From positions 55,821 through 119,820 of the forward strand of contig CATNDJ010000003.1 of assembly GCA_950097265.1 (NCBI GenBank): DNA of 64,000 nt. The letters are read 5' to 3'. The position numbers and the translations under genes were made by a program. Below, one piece after another: positions 19,683-29,049 of the stretch. Position 1 is the first letter of the stretch; each line of letters begins with the position of its first letter. Below the pieces are notes generated by a model. It did not search any database and was not told where the DNA came from. It was given only the letters and a program-made list of their open reading frames with translations. Source of the stretch: an uncultured Oscillibacter sp. Lineage in GTDB: Bacteria > Bacillota > Clostridia > Oscillospirales > Oscillospiraceae.

Positions 19683-19808
19683 TGGATTTCAACAAACTAT
19701 CAGAATTTCAAGTCTTTTAAGCCATACAATTTTTAGGGGAAATTTCCGGCGAAAAGCAAAATCCGTCCTTTACGCCTCCCGGCGCATCGCTGTCCGAAGG
19801 GGCGGCGG

Positions 19809-20501
19809 TCACTCCGGTTCCTCCGAAAAGGCCTCCAGGGCCCGCTCCAGGATTTCCTCCACCTCCGTCTTTTCGCCGGGTTCGCCGACGATGTGGACCT
19901 GGTACAGCACGCCGTCCCAGATCAGGTAGGCCGTGCGGGAGCAGTACCGCTTCGTGTCCTCCGGGATCACGTGCAGCACGCCGTCCGTCTCCTGCTTCCC
20001 CAGGTCCAGGGTCCAGTCCCTGTCCGAAAGCCTGGCCTTGGCCGGGTCCCCGTACAAATGGGCCGAGAGCATCACTCGGGTCGGACCGCTGCGGTACCCG
20101 GCACCGGCGCTGACCCAGTCCACATAGCCCTCCTCGGTGCCGTACCACTGGATGTCCACCCGGGGGGCTTCCTGGAAGCCCAGGGGCATGGCCACGTAGG
20201 TCCCCTTTTCCAGCCAATCGCTGTCCTCCAGGGGATTGGGGACAGGGAAGCCCAGGAAAGCCTCGCCGGCGGCCCAGTCCTCAAAGCCCCTCTGGCACCA
20301 GCCGGGCATATGGCTGGAGACAACCTGCGCCTCCTCGCTCAAAGCGTTCCAGGCCTCCCACTCCTCCTCCAGAGCGTCCCGCAGGTCCTGGGAGAGGGAC
20401 TCCTGAGAGATGGGGTCCGCCGCCTTCGGCCCGGAGCCCCCCTGGCACCCGGCCAGCAGCGCCGCGCACAGCAGCCAGGCAAGCGCCCGCCGTTTTCTCA
20501 T
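19809..20501 (-). CDS. Hypothetical lipoprotein
   Basis: Lipobox MRKRRALAWLLCAALLAGCQGG. Confidence 0.7.
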   Translation of the reverse strand: MRKRRALAWLLCAALLAGCQGGSGPKAADPISQESLSQDLRDALEEEWEAWNALSEEAQVVSSHMPGWCQRGFEDWAAGEAFLGFPVPNPLEDSDWLEKGTYVAMPLGFQEAPRVDIQWYGTEEGYVDWVSAGAGYRSGPTRVMLSAHLYGDPAKARLSDRDWTLDLGKQETDGVLHVIPEDTKRYCSRTAYLIWDGVLYQVHIVGEPGEKTEVEEILERALEAFSEEPE

Positions 20502-21106
20502 TTCGCAGCCTCCTTTTTATCCGCGCTCCGCCAGCTCTCCAGAAACGTGGGGGTCATAACGTCCGTGTAGGCGACCAAAGAGTACTCCCCGCCGCAGAGG
20601 CACCAGTCGTACAGCAAGGCCCGCTCCCAGAGGGCGTAGGCCTTCACAATCTCGTTCACCGTCCGGTCCGTGCGGAGCTGGTCCGCCTGCTGTCCCTCGG
20701 CGATGATCTTCCGCAGCAGCTTGAAATAGGTGCGATTCCGGTCCAGCAGGTGCTTCTCCCCCCGGGTGAGGAGCTGGGTGGAGAGCAGCCGGGCCAGCAG
20801 GTCCAGGGAGATGCCCCCGTCGATCATGGCGAAGAGCTCGTGATTTAAAAAGGCCAGCTTCTCAATGGCGTCCTGCTCCGGCGAGAGGGCGGGGATCAGG
20901 GACTCGTACTTCTCGTCGAAGACGTTGGAGAGGGTGCCAAGCAAAGCGTCCTTGCCGTCGAAGTAGTGGTAGAAGGAGCCCTTGGAGGTCTCGGACTCGA
21001 AGACGATGTCCTCGATGGTGGTGTCCTCGTAGCCCTGCTCGTAGAAGAGCTTCCAGGCTGCGGAGATAATACGGCCCTTGGTGTTCCGGGCGTTCTTCCT
21101 GGGCAT
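20498..21106 (-). CDS. TetR/AcrR family transcriptional regulator
   Basis: MPRKNARNTKGRIISAAWKLFYEQGYEDTTIEDIVFESETSKGSFYHYFDGKDALL. Confidence 0.95.
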   Translation of the reverse strand: MPRKNARNTKGRIISAAWKLFYEQGYEDTTIEDIVFESETSKGSFYHYFDGKDALLGTLSNVFDEKYESLIPALSPEQDAIEKLAFLNHELFAMIDGGISLDLLARLLSTQLLTRGEKHLLDRNRTYFKLLRKIIAEGQQADQLRTDRTVNEIVKAYALWERALLYDWCLCGGEYSLVAYTDVMTPTFLESWRSADKKEAAK

Positions 21107-21137
21107 GGCGGGGCCTCCTTTCCGGGGGATTTTATGG

Positions 21138-21166
21138 TTGACAGCCCGGAATGGGGCTGGTATAAT
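21138..21166 (+). promoter_or_regulatory. Consensus sigma-A promoter for the antisense (antitoxin) RNA
   Basis: TTGACA (21138-21143), 17-nt spacer, TATAAT (21161-21166). Confidence 0.85.
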
Positions 21167-21171
21167 CAAAG

Positions 21172-21275
21172 CAAGAGGGGCACCTGTCGTCACCAGGTTC
21201 GGCTAACCTCCTACAAGTTTATAGCTTGAGAAATCGCCGTTCCTTAATGTCTGGGGGCGGTTATTTCTTTGTCAT
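21172..21275 (+). ncRNA. Putative type I antitoxin RNA
   Basis: Follows the consensus promoter; 5' hairpin ACCTG-TCGTCAC-CAGGT; contains ACCTCCTA complementary to the toxin SD; ends in shared terminator GAAATCGCCGTTCC...GGGGGCGGTTATTTC. Confidence 0.75.
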
Positions 21276-21344
21276 CGCGCTGATGACGCCGAAAATCACA
21301 ACGGCCAGCAGGTTCAGTAACGCCAGGGTTTCCAGAACCGTCAC
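21261..21344 (-). CDS. 27-aa hydrophobic peptide, putative holin-like/Fst-type type I toxin
   Basis: SD GGAGG, GTG start; MTVLETLALLNLLAVVIFGVISAMTKK; own promoter TTGACA-17-TATATC (minus, 21425-21397). Confidence 0.78.
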   Translation of the reverse strand: MTVLETLALLNLLAVVIFGVISAMTKK

Positions 21345-21535
21345 GTTGTCACCTCCTATGTACGGAGGCCGAGCCGTTCCCCTCTTGCCTGATACTGATA
21401 TACCATACTTCCCCAGTCCTGTCAACGGCGGGGCCCGCCGGGCTCCGCACTTTTTGCAAGGTTTCCAGCACGTTCTCCGGTGTTCATTTGCGGAGAGTGC
21501 GATTATAATGAGAATCAGACAAGGAGGAAGGACCC

Positions 21536-22375
21536 ATGAGATTCTGGAAGATGAACGGGGCCGGAAACGATTTTCTCATCCTTAACAACCTGGCCGAACG
21601 CCTGCCCCACGAGGCCCTGCCCCAAATCGCCCGGACGCTGTGTGAGCGGCGGCTCTCCATCGGAGCCGACGGGCTGATGGTGGTGGAGGCCGCGGACCAG
21701 GGCGGCGACTTCAAAATGCTGTTCTTCAACTCTGACGGAAGCGTGGGGGAGATGTGCGGCAACGGGGCCCGGTGCATCTGCCGCTACGGCTTCGAGAACG
21801 GCCTTGCCAAGGAGGCCCAGGCCGTGGAGACCACCGCCGGGATGGTGTTCGGGCAGAGGATGGACAAACGGCTCTACCGGGTCCGGCTCAACGACCCCAC
21901 TGCCATCAAGCTGGACTGCCCCGTGGATGTCGACGGCGTGCGGTACGCCTGCTCTTATGTGGAGCTGGGGGACCCGGGCCTGCCCCATGCGGTGGTCCCC
22001 TATCACAATCTGCGGAACGCCGACGAGCACGAGCTGCGGGAGCTGGGCCGGAAGATCCGCTGGAGCCCCGTCTTTCCCAAGGGGGCCAACGTGAATTTCT
22101 ACGAGCTCACCGGGGAGGACCGCTTCTTCGAGCGGACCTTCGAGCGGGGGGTGGAGGACTTCACCTACGCCTGCGGCACGGGCACCGGGTCCGTGACGGC
22201 GGTGCTGACCCTTCAGGGCAAGGTCAGCGGCCACGCCGTCCGGGCGGACATGACCGGCGGGACGCTGTACGCGGACGCGGAACGGGTCTACAGCCAAATC
22301 ACCGAGCTGTACCTGGCCGGGCCCACAAACATTGTCTGCAAGGGCGAGGTATTTGACGAAGATCTGACCTATTAA
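21536..22375 (+). CDS. dapF: Diaminopimelate epimerase
   Basis: MRFWKMNGAGNDFLILNN, NSDGSVGEMCGNGARC, FTYACGTGTGSV. Confidence 0.97.
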   Translation: MRFWKMNGAGNDFLILNNLAERLPHEALPQIARTLCERRLSIGADGLMVVEAADQGGDFKMLFFNSDGSVGEMCGNGARCICRYGFENGLAKEAQAVETTAGMVFGQRMDKRLYRVRLNDPTAIKLDCPVDVDGVRYACSYVELGDPGLPHAVVPYHNLRNADEHELRELGRKIRWSPVFPKGANVNFYELTGEDRFFERTFERGVEDFTYACGTGTGSVTAVLTLQGKVSGHAVRADMTGGTLYADAERVYSQITELYLAGPTNIVCKGEVFDEDLTY

Positions 22376-22406
22376 GAAGTGTGTAAATCAAGCAGGAGGG
22401 AACATT

Positions 22407-23681
22407 ATGGAAAAGAAATCCATCGCGAAGAACTACGCCTTTTTGGCCGTCATGCTGGGGGCCATGATCCTGGGCGCCATCCTGGGCTGGGTCTGGCCCG
22501 CCGAGTCGGACGGGAGCGGAGGCATTGTCTCCGGAACCGGCGCGACGGTGCTCAAGCCCCTGGGCACCGTGTTCATCAACATGATGTTCTGCGTGGTGGT
22601 CCCCATGGTCTTCGCCTCCATCTCCAGCGCCGTGGCCAACATGGAGAGCCGGAAGCGGGCGGGGAAAATCATGGGCGTGACGGTGGGGACCTTCGTGGTC
22701 ACCGGGGCCATCGCCGCCGTGATTATGTACCTGCTGATGATTGTGTTTCCGCCGGTGCCCGCCGCCTGGACGAACCTGGCCGCGGAGGAAATGGGCGAGT
22801 ACGCCACCCTGCCCGACATGATCGTCAACTTTTTCACCGCCAGCGATTTCAGCGGCCTCTTGACCCGCCGGGCCATGCTGCCCCTCATCGTGTTCTCCCT
22901 GCTTTTCGGCTTCGCCGTGAACCTGAACGGCGGCAAGGAGACTCCCGTGGGCCGCTTCCTGGACGACCTGGCCGGGGTCATGCTGAAGTTCGTGAAGATC
23001 ATCACCTACTACGCCCCCATCGCCTTCTTCGGCTTCTTCGCCGACCTGGTGGCCACCTACGGACCTCAGATTACGGAGAACTACGCCCGGGCCCTGGCGG
23101 TGTACTATCCCCTGTGCTTCATCTACATCTTCACCGCCTGGCCCCTGTTCGCCTGGTTCGGCGGCGGCAAGGGGGCCGTGGGGGTCATGTTCCGGCACAT
23201 CACGAAGCCCGCAGTGGTGTCTCTGGGCACCTGCTCGTCTGTTGCGACCATCCCCACTAACATGGAGGAGGCTGCGGACACCGGCATCCGCAAGGACGTG
23301 GCGGACATGGTGCTGCCCCTGGGCGCCACCATGCACATGGACGGCTCCTGCTTCAGCTGCGTGCTGAAAATCGCCTTCGTGCTGGGGGTCTTCGGCCAGA
23401 AGCTCACCCTGGGGATGCTGATTCCCGTGGTGCTGGTGGCGGTGCTCAGCTCCGTGGGCATGAGCGGCGTCCCCGGCGGCGGATACATCGGCGAGTACAT
23501 CATCTGCTCCATCTTCTTCCCCGCCCAGATGGAGATTGCCTTCCCCATCCTGGTGGTCATCGGCAACCTGGTGGACCCCCCGGCGACCATGATCAACGCC
23601 GCGGGCGACTACGTGGTCTGCTACATCGTCTCCCGCTTCGTGGACGGGAAGGACTGGCTCCGCAAGCAGCTGAAAAAGTAA
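22407..23681 (+). CDS. Dicarboxylate/amino acid:cation symporter (DAACS)
   Basis: MEKKSIAKNYAFLAVMLGAMILGAILG...; GTCSSVATIPTNMEEAADTGI; MHMDGSCF. Confidence 0.92.
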   Translation: MEKKSIAKNYAFLAVMLGAMILGAILGWVWPAESDGSGGIVSGTGATVLKPLGTVFINMMFCVVVPMVFASISSAVANMESRKRAGKIMGVTVGTFVVTGAIAAVIMYLLMIVFPPVPAAWTNLAAEEMGEYATLPDMIVNFFTASDFSGLLTRRAMLPLIVFSLLFGFAVNLNGGKETPVGRFLDDLAGVMLKFVKIITYYAPIAFFGFFADLVATYGPQITENYARALAVYYPLCFIYIFTAWPLFAWFGGGKGAVGVMFRHITKPAVVSLGTCSSVATIPTNMEEAADTGIRKDVADMVLPLGATMHMDGSCFSCVLKIAFVLGVFGQKLTLGMLIPVVLVAVLSSVGMSGVPGGGYIGEYIICSIFFPAQMEIAFPILVVIGNLVDPPATMINAAGDYVVCYIVSRFVDGKDWLRKQLKK

Positions 23682-23796
23682 GCCCCGGAACGGACCCCAG
23701 GGCCGGCGGGGACCTCCCCGCCGGCCCCTTTTCCACAGGGGCCCGTTCCTGAGCAAGGCAGCGCCCCCGCCGGAGTCCCGGCGGGGGCGCTGTTTT

Positions 23797-24771
23797 TCAT
23801 GCCTGTGAAGCGGAATCCGCGCCTTCCCCTTCGGCCGGCTCCTCCGCCGGAGCCGACGGGCCGTCCTGCTTCTCTCCCCGGACAATCTCGTCGATAAGGC
23901 CGTCGATGACGCTCTGGACATACTGGCTGCATCCGTCCGCCAGCTTCTGGTCCCAGTCCTCCTGGTTTTCCTCCAGCTTCCGCTCAAGGGCGCCCCAGTC
24001 CGTGGCGCCTCCGGAGCGAATGCGGTCCCCGACGGCCCTGGCATAGACCTCTGTCTCTTGGGCGGCGTTGTCCGTCTCCAGAATGGGCGGGTTCTCCAAG
24101 TACCTGGCTCCCCTGGCCCACTGGACCAGCTTGGCCCGTATAAGGGTCAGGGCCCCCTGAATCTCCTTCTGGTCTCCCAGGCCGCACAGCTTCAGCTCCT
24201 GGAGCACGCCGGCCTGTCCGGCAAAGCCCCCGCCGTTCTGCCGCTTGGCGATGGCCTGGGCGGCCTGCCCGTCCGTCATGCCGGGGTAATACGCCTCCCG
24301 GTGGAGCTTTCCAATGTCCGTCAAGCCCTGGCTGTTCCACTGCCGGGCCTGTTCCGCCCGGATGAGGGGCCCCGTGCCCTTGACGGTCCGGGCCGCCATT
24401 TGGCCGGATCCGAAATAGTGGGCGCTGTCCCGGCCGATCACCTCCGCCTCGTAGGCGCGGAGCTCCGGAAAAGCGGCCTCAAAGCGGTCGTTCATCAGCT
24501 TGTATTTTTCCGCGTCCGTCATGCCGCTGTAGTCCGTGGCGTCGTGGAGAGTGGCCAGGGCGGAAAGTTTCTGCCTGTCCGTCATTTTGGCGAAGTTGGG
24601 CAGCTCCGGCGTCCTCGCCGCCTGTTCCGCCCGCTCCGCCTCGGTCAGTACGGATTGAAACGAGTCGGTCCTGGCGGGGGCGGCGGCTCTTTTCGCCTCC
24701 GCCGGGACGGCCCGCTGAACCGGGGCCAGGGTCTGCCGCCGGAGCCCTTGGATTCCTTCCATGCTTCGCAT
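23797..24771 (-). CDS. Hypothetical protein
   Basis: Long ORF with own RBS region between terminators; no recognised domain. Confidence 0.6.
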   Translation of the reverse strand: MRSMEGIQGLRRQTLAPVQRAVPAEAKRAAAPARTDSFQSVLTEAERAEQAARTPELPNFAKMTDRQKLSALATLHDATDYSGMTDAEKYKLMNDRFEAAFPELRAYEAEVIGRDSAHYFGSGQMAARTVKGTGPLIRAEQARQWNSQGLTDIGKLHREAYYPGMTDGQAAQAIAKRQNGGGFAGQAGVLQELKLCGLGDQKEIQGALTLIRAKLVQWARGARYLENPPILETDNAAQETEVYARAVGDRIRSGGATDWGALERKLEENQEDWDQKLADGCSQYVQSVIDGLIDEIVRGEKQDGPSAPAEEPAEGEGADSASQA

Positions 24772-24950
24772 CCTCTCTTTGAACAGAATTTGCCGGAAAA
24801 AGGGCCGGGAGCTGTCCCGGCCCTTATAAATTCTATCGGCTCTTTTTCCCGTTTCTTTAGGGGCTTTTTCCCATCCGGAGATAAAGAGTCCCGTCCTCCG
24901 GGAGATAGGGGCCCAGCCAAAGGAGAGTCCGGCTCTTCGCCTTGTCAGGC

Positions 24951-25979
24951 TCAGGCGTCATTGTGGTGCACGGCGTAGAACGCGTCGTAGTCCTTCAGCA
25001 TCTCCACCAGGAGGTTCGGCGTGTCCAGCCCGTAGGGGCAGCGGCTCTTGCAGGCGTCGCAGTGGATGCAGTTTTCAATCTGGTGCATCTTCTGATACCA
25101 CTCGCCGGACATGAATTTCTGGTAGGGCGAACGCCGCAGCAGGGCGGACATCCGGGCCGCCTGGGGAATGTCGATGCCCGCGGCGCAGGGCAGGCAGTAG
25201 CCGCAGGAACGGCAGAAGCTCCCCGCCAGGTCCTTCCGGTCCGCCTCGATGACGGCCTGAAGCTCCGGCGTCATATGGGGATCCCGCTCCGTCAGCTCCA
25301 GCCACTGGTCCAGCTCCTCCTCCCGCTGGATGCCCCAGATGGGCACCACGTTGGGATATTCCTGCATGAAGGCGTAGCAGGCCTCGGCGTTGTTCAAAAG
25401 CCCGCCGGAGAGGCCCTTCATGGCGATATAGCCCATGTCGGCCTTGGCGCAGTCCTCCACCAGGCCCAGCTCCTTCTCCGTGGTCAGATAGCAGAAGGGA
25501 AACTGGAGAGTCTCGAAGTTCCCGGAGGCGATGGCCTCCCGGGCGACAAACAGCCGGTGGTTGGTAATGCCGATGTGCCGGATATAGCCCTTTTCCTTCA
25601 TCTCCAGGGCGGCGGCGAAGGGGCCGTCAGGGTCGTTGATATCCGGCAGCTTGGCGGGGTTGTGGAACTGGAAGAGGTCGATGTAATCCGTCCGCAGGGA
25701 ACGAAGGCTCTGCTCGATGTGGGCCAGCACCGTCTTTTTGTCCCCGCCGCCGCTCTTGGTGGAAATGACCACGTTCTGCCGGACGCTCTCCAGGGCCTCG
25801 CCCAGCTTTTCCTCGCTGTCCGTGTACATGTTGGCGGTGTCGAAGTAATTGATTCCCGCCTCATAGGCCCGGCGAACCAGCTTCACCGCGTCCGCCTTGG
25901 AAATCCGCTGAATGGGCAGGGCGCCGAAGGCCGTCTTCGTCACCAGCAGCTCCGTCCGCCCCAGTCTCACTTTTTCCAT
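24951..25979 (-). CDS. Aldo/keto reductase with C-terminal 4Fe-4S ferredoxin-like region
   Basis: MEKVRLGRTELLVTKTAFGALPIQRI...GINYFDTANMYTDSEEKLGEAL; CRSCGYCLPC and CIHCDACKSRCP. Confidence 0.93.
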   Translation of the reverse strand: MEKVRLGRTELLVTKTAFGALPIQRISKADAVKLVRRAYEAGINYFDTANMYTDSEEKLGEALESVRQNVVISTKSGGGDKKTVLAHIEQSLRSLRTDYIDLFQFHNPAKLPDINDPDGPFAAALEMKEKGYIRHIGITNHRLFVAREAIASGNFETLQFPFCYLTTEKELGLVEDCAKADMGYIAMKGLSGGLLNNAEACYAFMQEYPNVVPIWGIQREEELDQWLELTERDPHMTPELQAVIEADRKDLAGSFCRSCGYCLPCAAGIDIPQAARMSALLRRSPYQKFMSGEWYQKMHQIENCIHCDACKSRCPYGLDTPNLLVEMLKDYDAFYAVHHNDA

Positions 25980-25991
25980 AGAGTCCTCCTT

Positions 25992-27002
25992 TTAAAAGTC
26001 CGGACCGCAGCTGTTGGTCAGGGCCTCCAAAATCTGGTAGCGGTCCATCTGGAAGGTCTTCTTCATGGCCAGGGCCTCCTCCATGTCCAGGTCCGTCAGG
26101 CGGCCGTCCAGGATGCCGATGATGCGGTTGCCCGCGCCCTCGGCCAGGACCTTCACCGCCTCATAGCCCATGCGGCTGGCGGTCTCCCGGTCCCGGACGG
26201 TGGGGGAGCCGCCCCGCTGGATGTGCCCCAGCACCGTCACCCGGGGGTCGATGCCCAGTTCGTCGTGGATGCGCTGGCTGATTTCGATGGCGCTGCCCGC
26301 GCCCTCGGCCACGACGACCATGTAATGGGTGGTCCCCGCCAGGCGGGCCCGGCGGATTTTCTCCACAATGTCCCGCTCGAAGTCCGGTTCCCGCTCGGGG
26401 ATCAGCACGGCGGTGGCGCCCACGGAGATGCCCACGTACAGGGCAAGGTAGCCCGCGTGGCGGCCCATGACCTCCACCACGGAGCAGCGCTCGTGGGACT
26501 GCATGGTGTCCCGGAGCTTGTCGATGCACTCGATGGCCGTGTTGCAGGCGGAGTCAAAGCCTATGGTGTAGTGGGAGCATCCGATGTCGTTGTCTATGGT
26601 GGCCGGGATGCCCACCACCCGGAGGTCCATGCCGTCCTTGGCGGCCTGCCGGGAGATGGCCAAAGCCCCTCGGAAGGTGCCGTCGCCGCCGATGGCCACG
26701 ATGCCGTCGAGCCCTAAGAGGCGGCAGGTGGCCAGGGCCTTGGCCCGGCCGGCCTCCTCCATAAATTCCAGGCTCCGGGCGGTGTAGAGCATGGTGCCGC
26801 CCTTGTTGATGATGTGGCTGACGCTGGAGGAGGTCAGGGGCACAAAGTCGCTGGTGATCAGGCCGTTCCAGCCCCGGCGGATGCCGATGCAGCCGATGCC
26901 CCGGGCGATGGAGGCCCGGACCACCGCCCGCACCGCCGCGTTCATGCCCGGCGCGTCGCCGCCGCTGGTGAGGACGCCGATTCTCTTTACCTTCTTTTCC
27001 AT
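25992..27002 (-). CDS. pfkA: 6-phosphofructokinase
   Basis: KRIGVLTSGGDAPGMNAAVRAVVR; IGGDGTFRGA; GIPATIDNDI. Confidence 0.95.
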   Translation of the reverse strand: MEKKVKRIGVLTSGGDAPGMNAAVRAVVRASIARGIGCIGIRRGWNGLITSDFVPLTSSSVSHIINKGGTMLYTARSLEFMEEAGRAKALATCRLLGLDGIVAIGGDGTFRGALAISRQAAKDGMDLRVVGIPATIDNDIGCSHYTIGFDSACNTAIECIDKLRDTMQSHERCSVVEVMGRHAGYLALYVGISVGATAVLIPEREPDFERDIVEKIRRARLAGTTHYMVVVAEGAGSAIEISQRIHDELGIDPRVTVLGHIQRGGSPTVRDRETASRMGYEAVKVLAEGAGNRIIGILDGRLTDLDMEEALAMKKTFQMDRYQILEALTNSCGPDF

Positions 27003-27238
27003 AAGAAAACCCTCCTGACGAATTTCACCGGGGCGGCCCTCCGCCGTGGAGCGGGCCGGGCGGCAGCCGATTTTTTCCTGTATACCATGATACCGCCGGG
27101 AAAGCGGGATGTCAAGCTGGGTTTGATTTCCAGCCCAGGACGGGGAGGACGGAAAACTGTCACCTTTTTGTTACCACTTTGGCGGGAAAACCTGTTATAT
27201 TGGGTCTATCAAATCTGGATTGGAAGGAATCGTGGGAT

Positions 27239-28141
27239 ATGCGCCGTGTACTGATTTTACTGCTGGCCCTGCTGCTGCTCTCCGCCTGCGCCGCCCCGGC
27301 GGAGACGGAGGAGGCCCCGCCGGTCCCGGAAGCCCCGGAGGCCGCCGCGCCGGAGGAGGAAGCCCTGGAGGACCCCGGGGAGGAGACGGAAGACCACGTC
27401 CTTTTGACCCTGGACGCGCCCCTGGCGGACGGGCGGACCTTGCGGCTGGAGGCCTTCGGCCGGCGGGCCGACGAATACAGCTATGGCGTCCGGGAGGTGC
27501 GGGTGTACGACGGGGACGCGCTTATCCAGACTGTCCAGGCCCGGGAGGGCATTGTAAGCGAAGGGGTTGAGGACAGCGACTACACCGACTGCTGGAGCAC
27601 GGAAGACTGCATGGACGAGCTGGACCTGAACTTTGACGGGGATACAGACTTCGGCCTCTTCGCCGGGCGGTGCAACAACATGATCCCCTATTACTATTGG
27701 ACCTGGGACCGGGAGGCGGGGCAGTATCAATTCGCCTGCATCCTCCAGGGGGCGGAGGCCCATCCGGAAAGCGGGGAAACCACCGCCGAATATAAATCCG
27801 GCTCCGCAGGGTCCCAGTGGGTTACGGAGTACTACTGGCCTGACGGGAACGGAAGCCTGTATTTGCACCGGGTGGAACGGCTGGTCCGGGACTTCCAGCC
27901 CGATTCCGGCTATCTGGACGTAGAGCGGGAGGGCGCACGGGAAGTCTGGCTCCCCAGGGAGGGAGATTTCCTCCGCCCCCGGCCCGCCGAGTGGAGCATT
28001 GAGGCAGACCTGGTCCTGGCCAGCCGGGAGGTCCCGGTCTATGAGGGCAATGGGGATGGCACCGTCTCCTATTTTACCGAGCTTTGGGAGTTCTGGGACG
28101 GCGAGCCCCAGCTGGTGGAGCGAAAGGAGTATATCCCATGA
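27239..28141 (+). CDS. Hypothetical lipoprotein
   Basis: MRRVLILLLALLLLSACAAPAETEE lipobox. Confidence 0.75.
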   Translation: MRRVLILLLALLLLSACAAPAETEEAPPVPEAPEAAAPEEEALEDPGEETEDHVLLTLDAPLADGRTLRLEAFGRRADEYSYGVREVRVYDGDALIQTVQAREGIVSEGVEDSDYTDCWSTEDCMDELDLNFDGDTDFGLFAGRCNNMIPYYYWTWDREAGQYQFACILQGAEAHPESGETTAEYKSGSAGSQWVTEYYWPDGNGSLYLHRVERLVRDFQPDSGYLDVEREGAREVWLPREGDFLRPRPAEWSIEADLVLASREVPVYEGNGDGTVSYFTELWEFWDGEPQLVERKEYIP

Positions 28142-28494
28142 ATCACAGTCCTGACCTGCGCCTGGCCGTCACCCTGCGCCTTTTGGACGGCGAGGGCCAG
28201 CGGCGCTTTGGGCCCGGCGTGGCCGCTCTTTTGGAGGAGGTCCGGGAAAAGCGCTCCCTCCGGGCGGCGGCGGGGTCCATGGGCATGGCCTACTCCAAGG
28301 CCTGGCGCATCGTCCGCACCGCCGAGGAGGCCCTGGAGTGCAAGCTGCTGGACAGCACCATCGGCGGCCGCCACGGCGGAGGCGCGGCATTGACGCCGGA
28401 GGCGGAGGCTTTGCTGGCCGCCTATCAGGCTCTTCGGGAAGAGGTAAACGCCTACGCCCAGCGGCGCTTTCAGGAGCGCTTCCGGGACCTCTGA
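28138..28494 (+). CDS. ModE/LysR-type N-terminal winged-helix regulator
   Basis: GPGVAALLEEVREKRSLRAAAGSMGMAYSKAWRIVRTAEEALECKLLDSTIGGRHGGGAALTPEAEALLAAYQAL. Confidence 0.85.
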   Translation: MNHSPDLRLAVTLRLLDGEGQRRFGPGVAALLEEVREKRSLRAAAGSMGMAYSKAWRIVRTAEEALECKLLDSTIGGRHGGGAALTPEAEALLAAYQALREEVNAYAQRRFQERFRDL

Positions 28495-28546
28495 CCCCCT
28501 CCCCGCATAGGATGGAATACATCTTATGTAATAAGGAGGTCCTCTT

Positions 28547-28813
28547 ATGGAACCTGTCTGCAATGAGTGCGCCCAGGAGCGCCTGGAACCCGTCACCATG
28601 AACGCCCGGGTACTGCGGGTGAACTGCTGCGACCTGCTGGTCTGCGACCTGTGCGGCTGTCAGGAAGTCCTGGTCCATACCAACGACGCCTGCTGCTTCC
28701 GCCCGGGCGAGTGCGTCTGCATCGAGTACGACGGCGCGATGACCATGAGCATCCCGCCCCAGATCAGCGCGGGCTGCGTGAAGCGCGTCCCCTGCGGAGG
28801 GTGCTGCTGCTGA
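28547..28813 (+). CDS. Small cysteine-rich protein (16 Cys in 88 aa)
   Basis: SD AAGGAGGTCCTCTTATG; MEPVCNECAQ...NCCDLLVCDLCGCQEVL...PCGGCCC; followed by terminator. Confidence 0.75.
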   Translation: MEPVCNECAQERLEPVTMNARVLRVNCCDLLVCDLCGCQEVLVHTNDACCFRPGECVCIEYDGAMTMSIPPQISAGCVKRVPCGGCCC

Positions 28814-28858
28814 GAAACCCCCGGCCCTTCCTCAAGGAGGGCCGGGCCCTTTTTCCCC

Positions 28859-28887
28859 TTGACAGGCCGCCCCGGACGGCCTATAAT
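28859..28887 (+). promoter_or_regulatory. Sigma-A promoter of riboswitch-deaminase unit
   Basis: TTGACA-17 nt-TATAAT. Confidence 0.85.
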
Positions 28888-28903
28888 CATACTCACATAC
28901 CGG

Positions 28904-28998
28904 CTTGTATAAGCTCATGATTGGATGGGCGTCTCTACCAACTGCCGCAACAGTTGACTACAAGCTTTGGGGCCCGCCCCAAAGCCTGTGGTCTTTTT
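28904..28998 (+). promoter_or_regulatory. Purine riboswitch (guanine-type pocket, C74) with overlapping terminator
   Basis: P1 CTTGTA/TACAAG, J1/2 TAA, P2 GCTCAT/ATGGGC, J2/3 GTCTCTACC, P3 AACTG/CAGTT with loop CCGCAA, J3/1 GAC; terminator GACTACAAGCTTTGGGG...CCCCAAAGCCTGTGGTC-TTTTT. Confidence 0.92.
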
Positions 28999-29049
28999 CT
29001 TTGCCGGTATTCATTCCGCGGGACTTCCGCGCACTTGGGAGGATGCCAC

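Noticed and set aside
25992-27002. PPi-dependent phosphofructokinase
   Set aside because: Motif reads GGDGT with Gly at the discriminating position, consistent with ATP-PFK rather than the Asp of PPi enzymes
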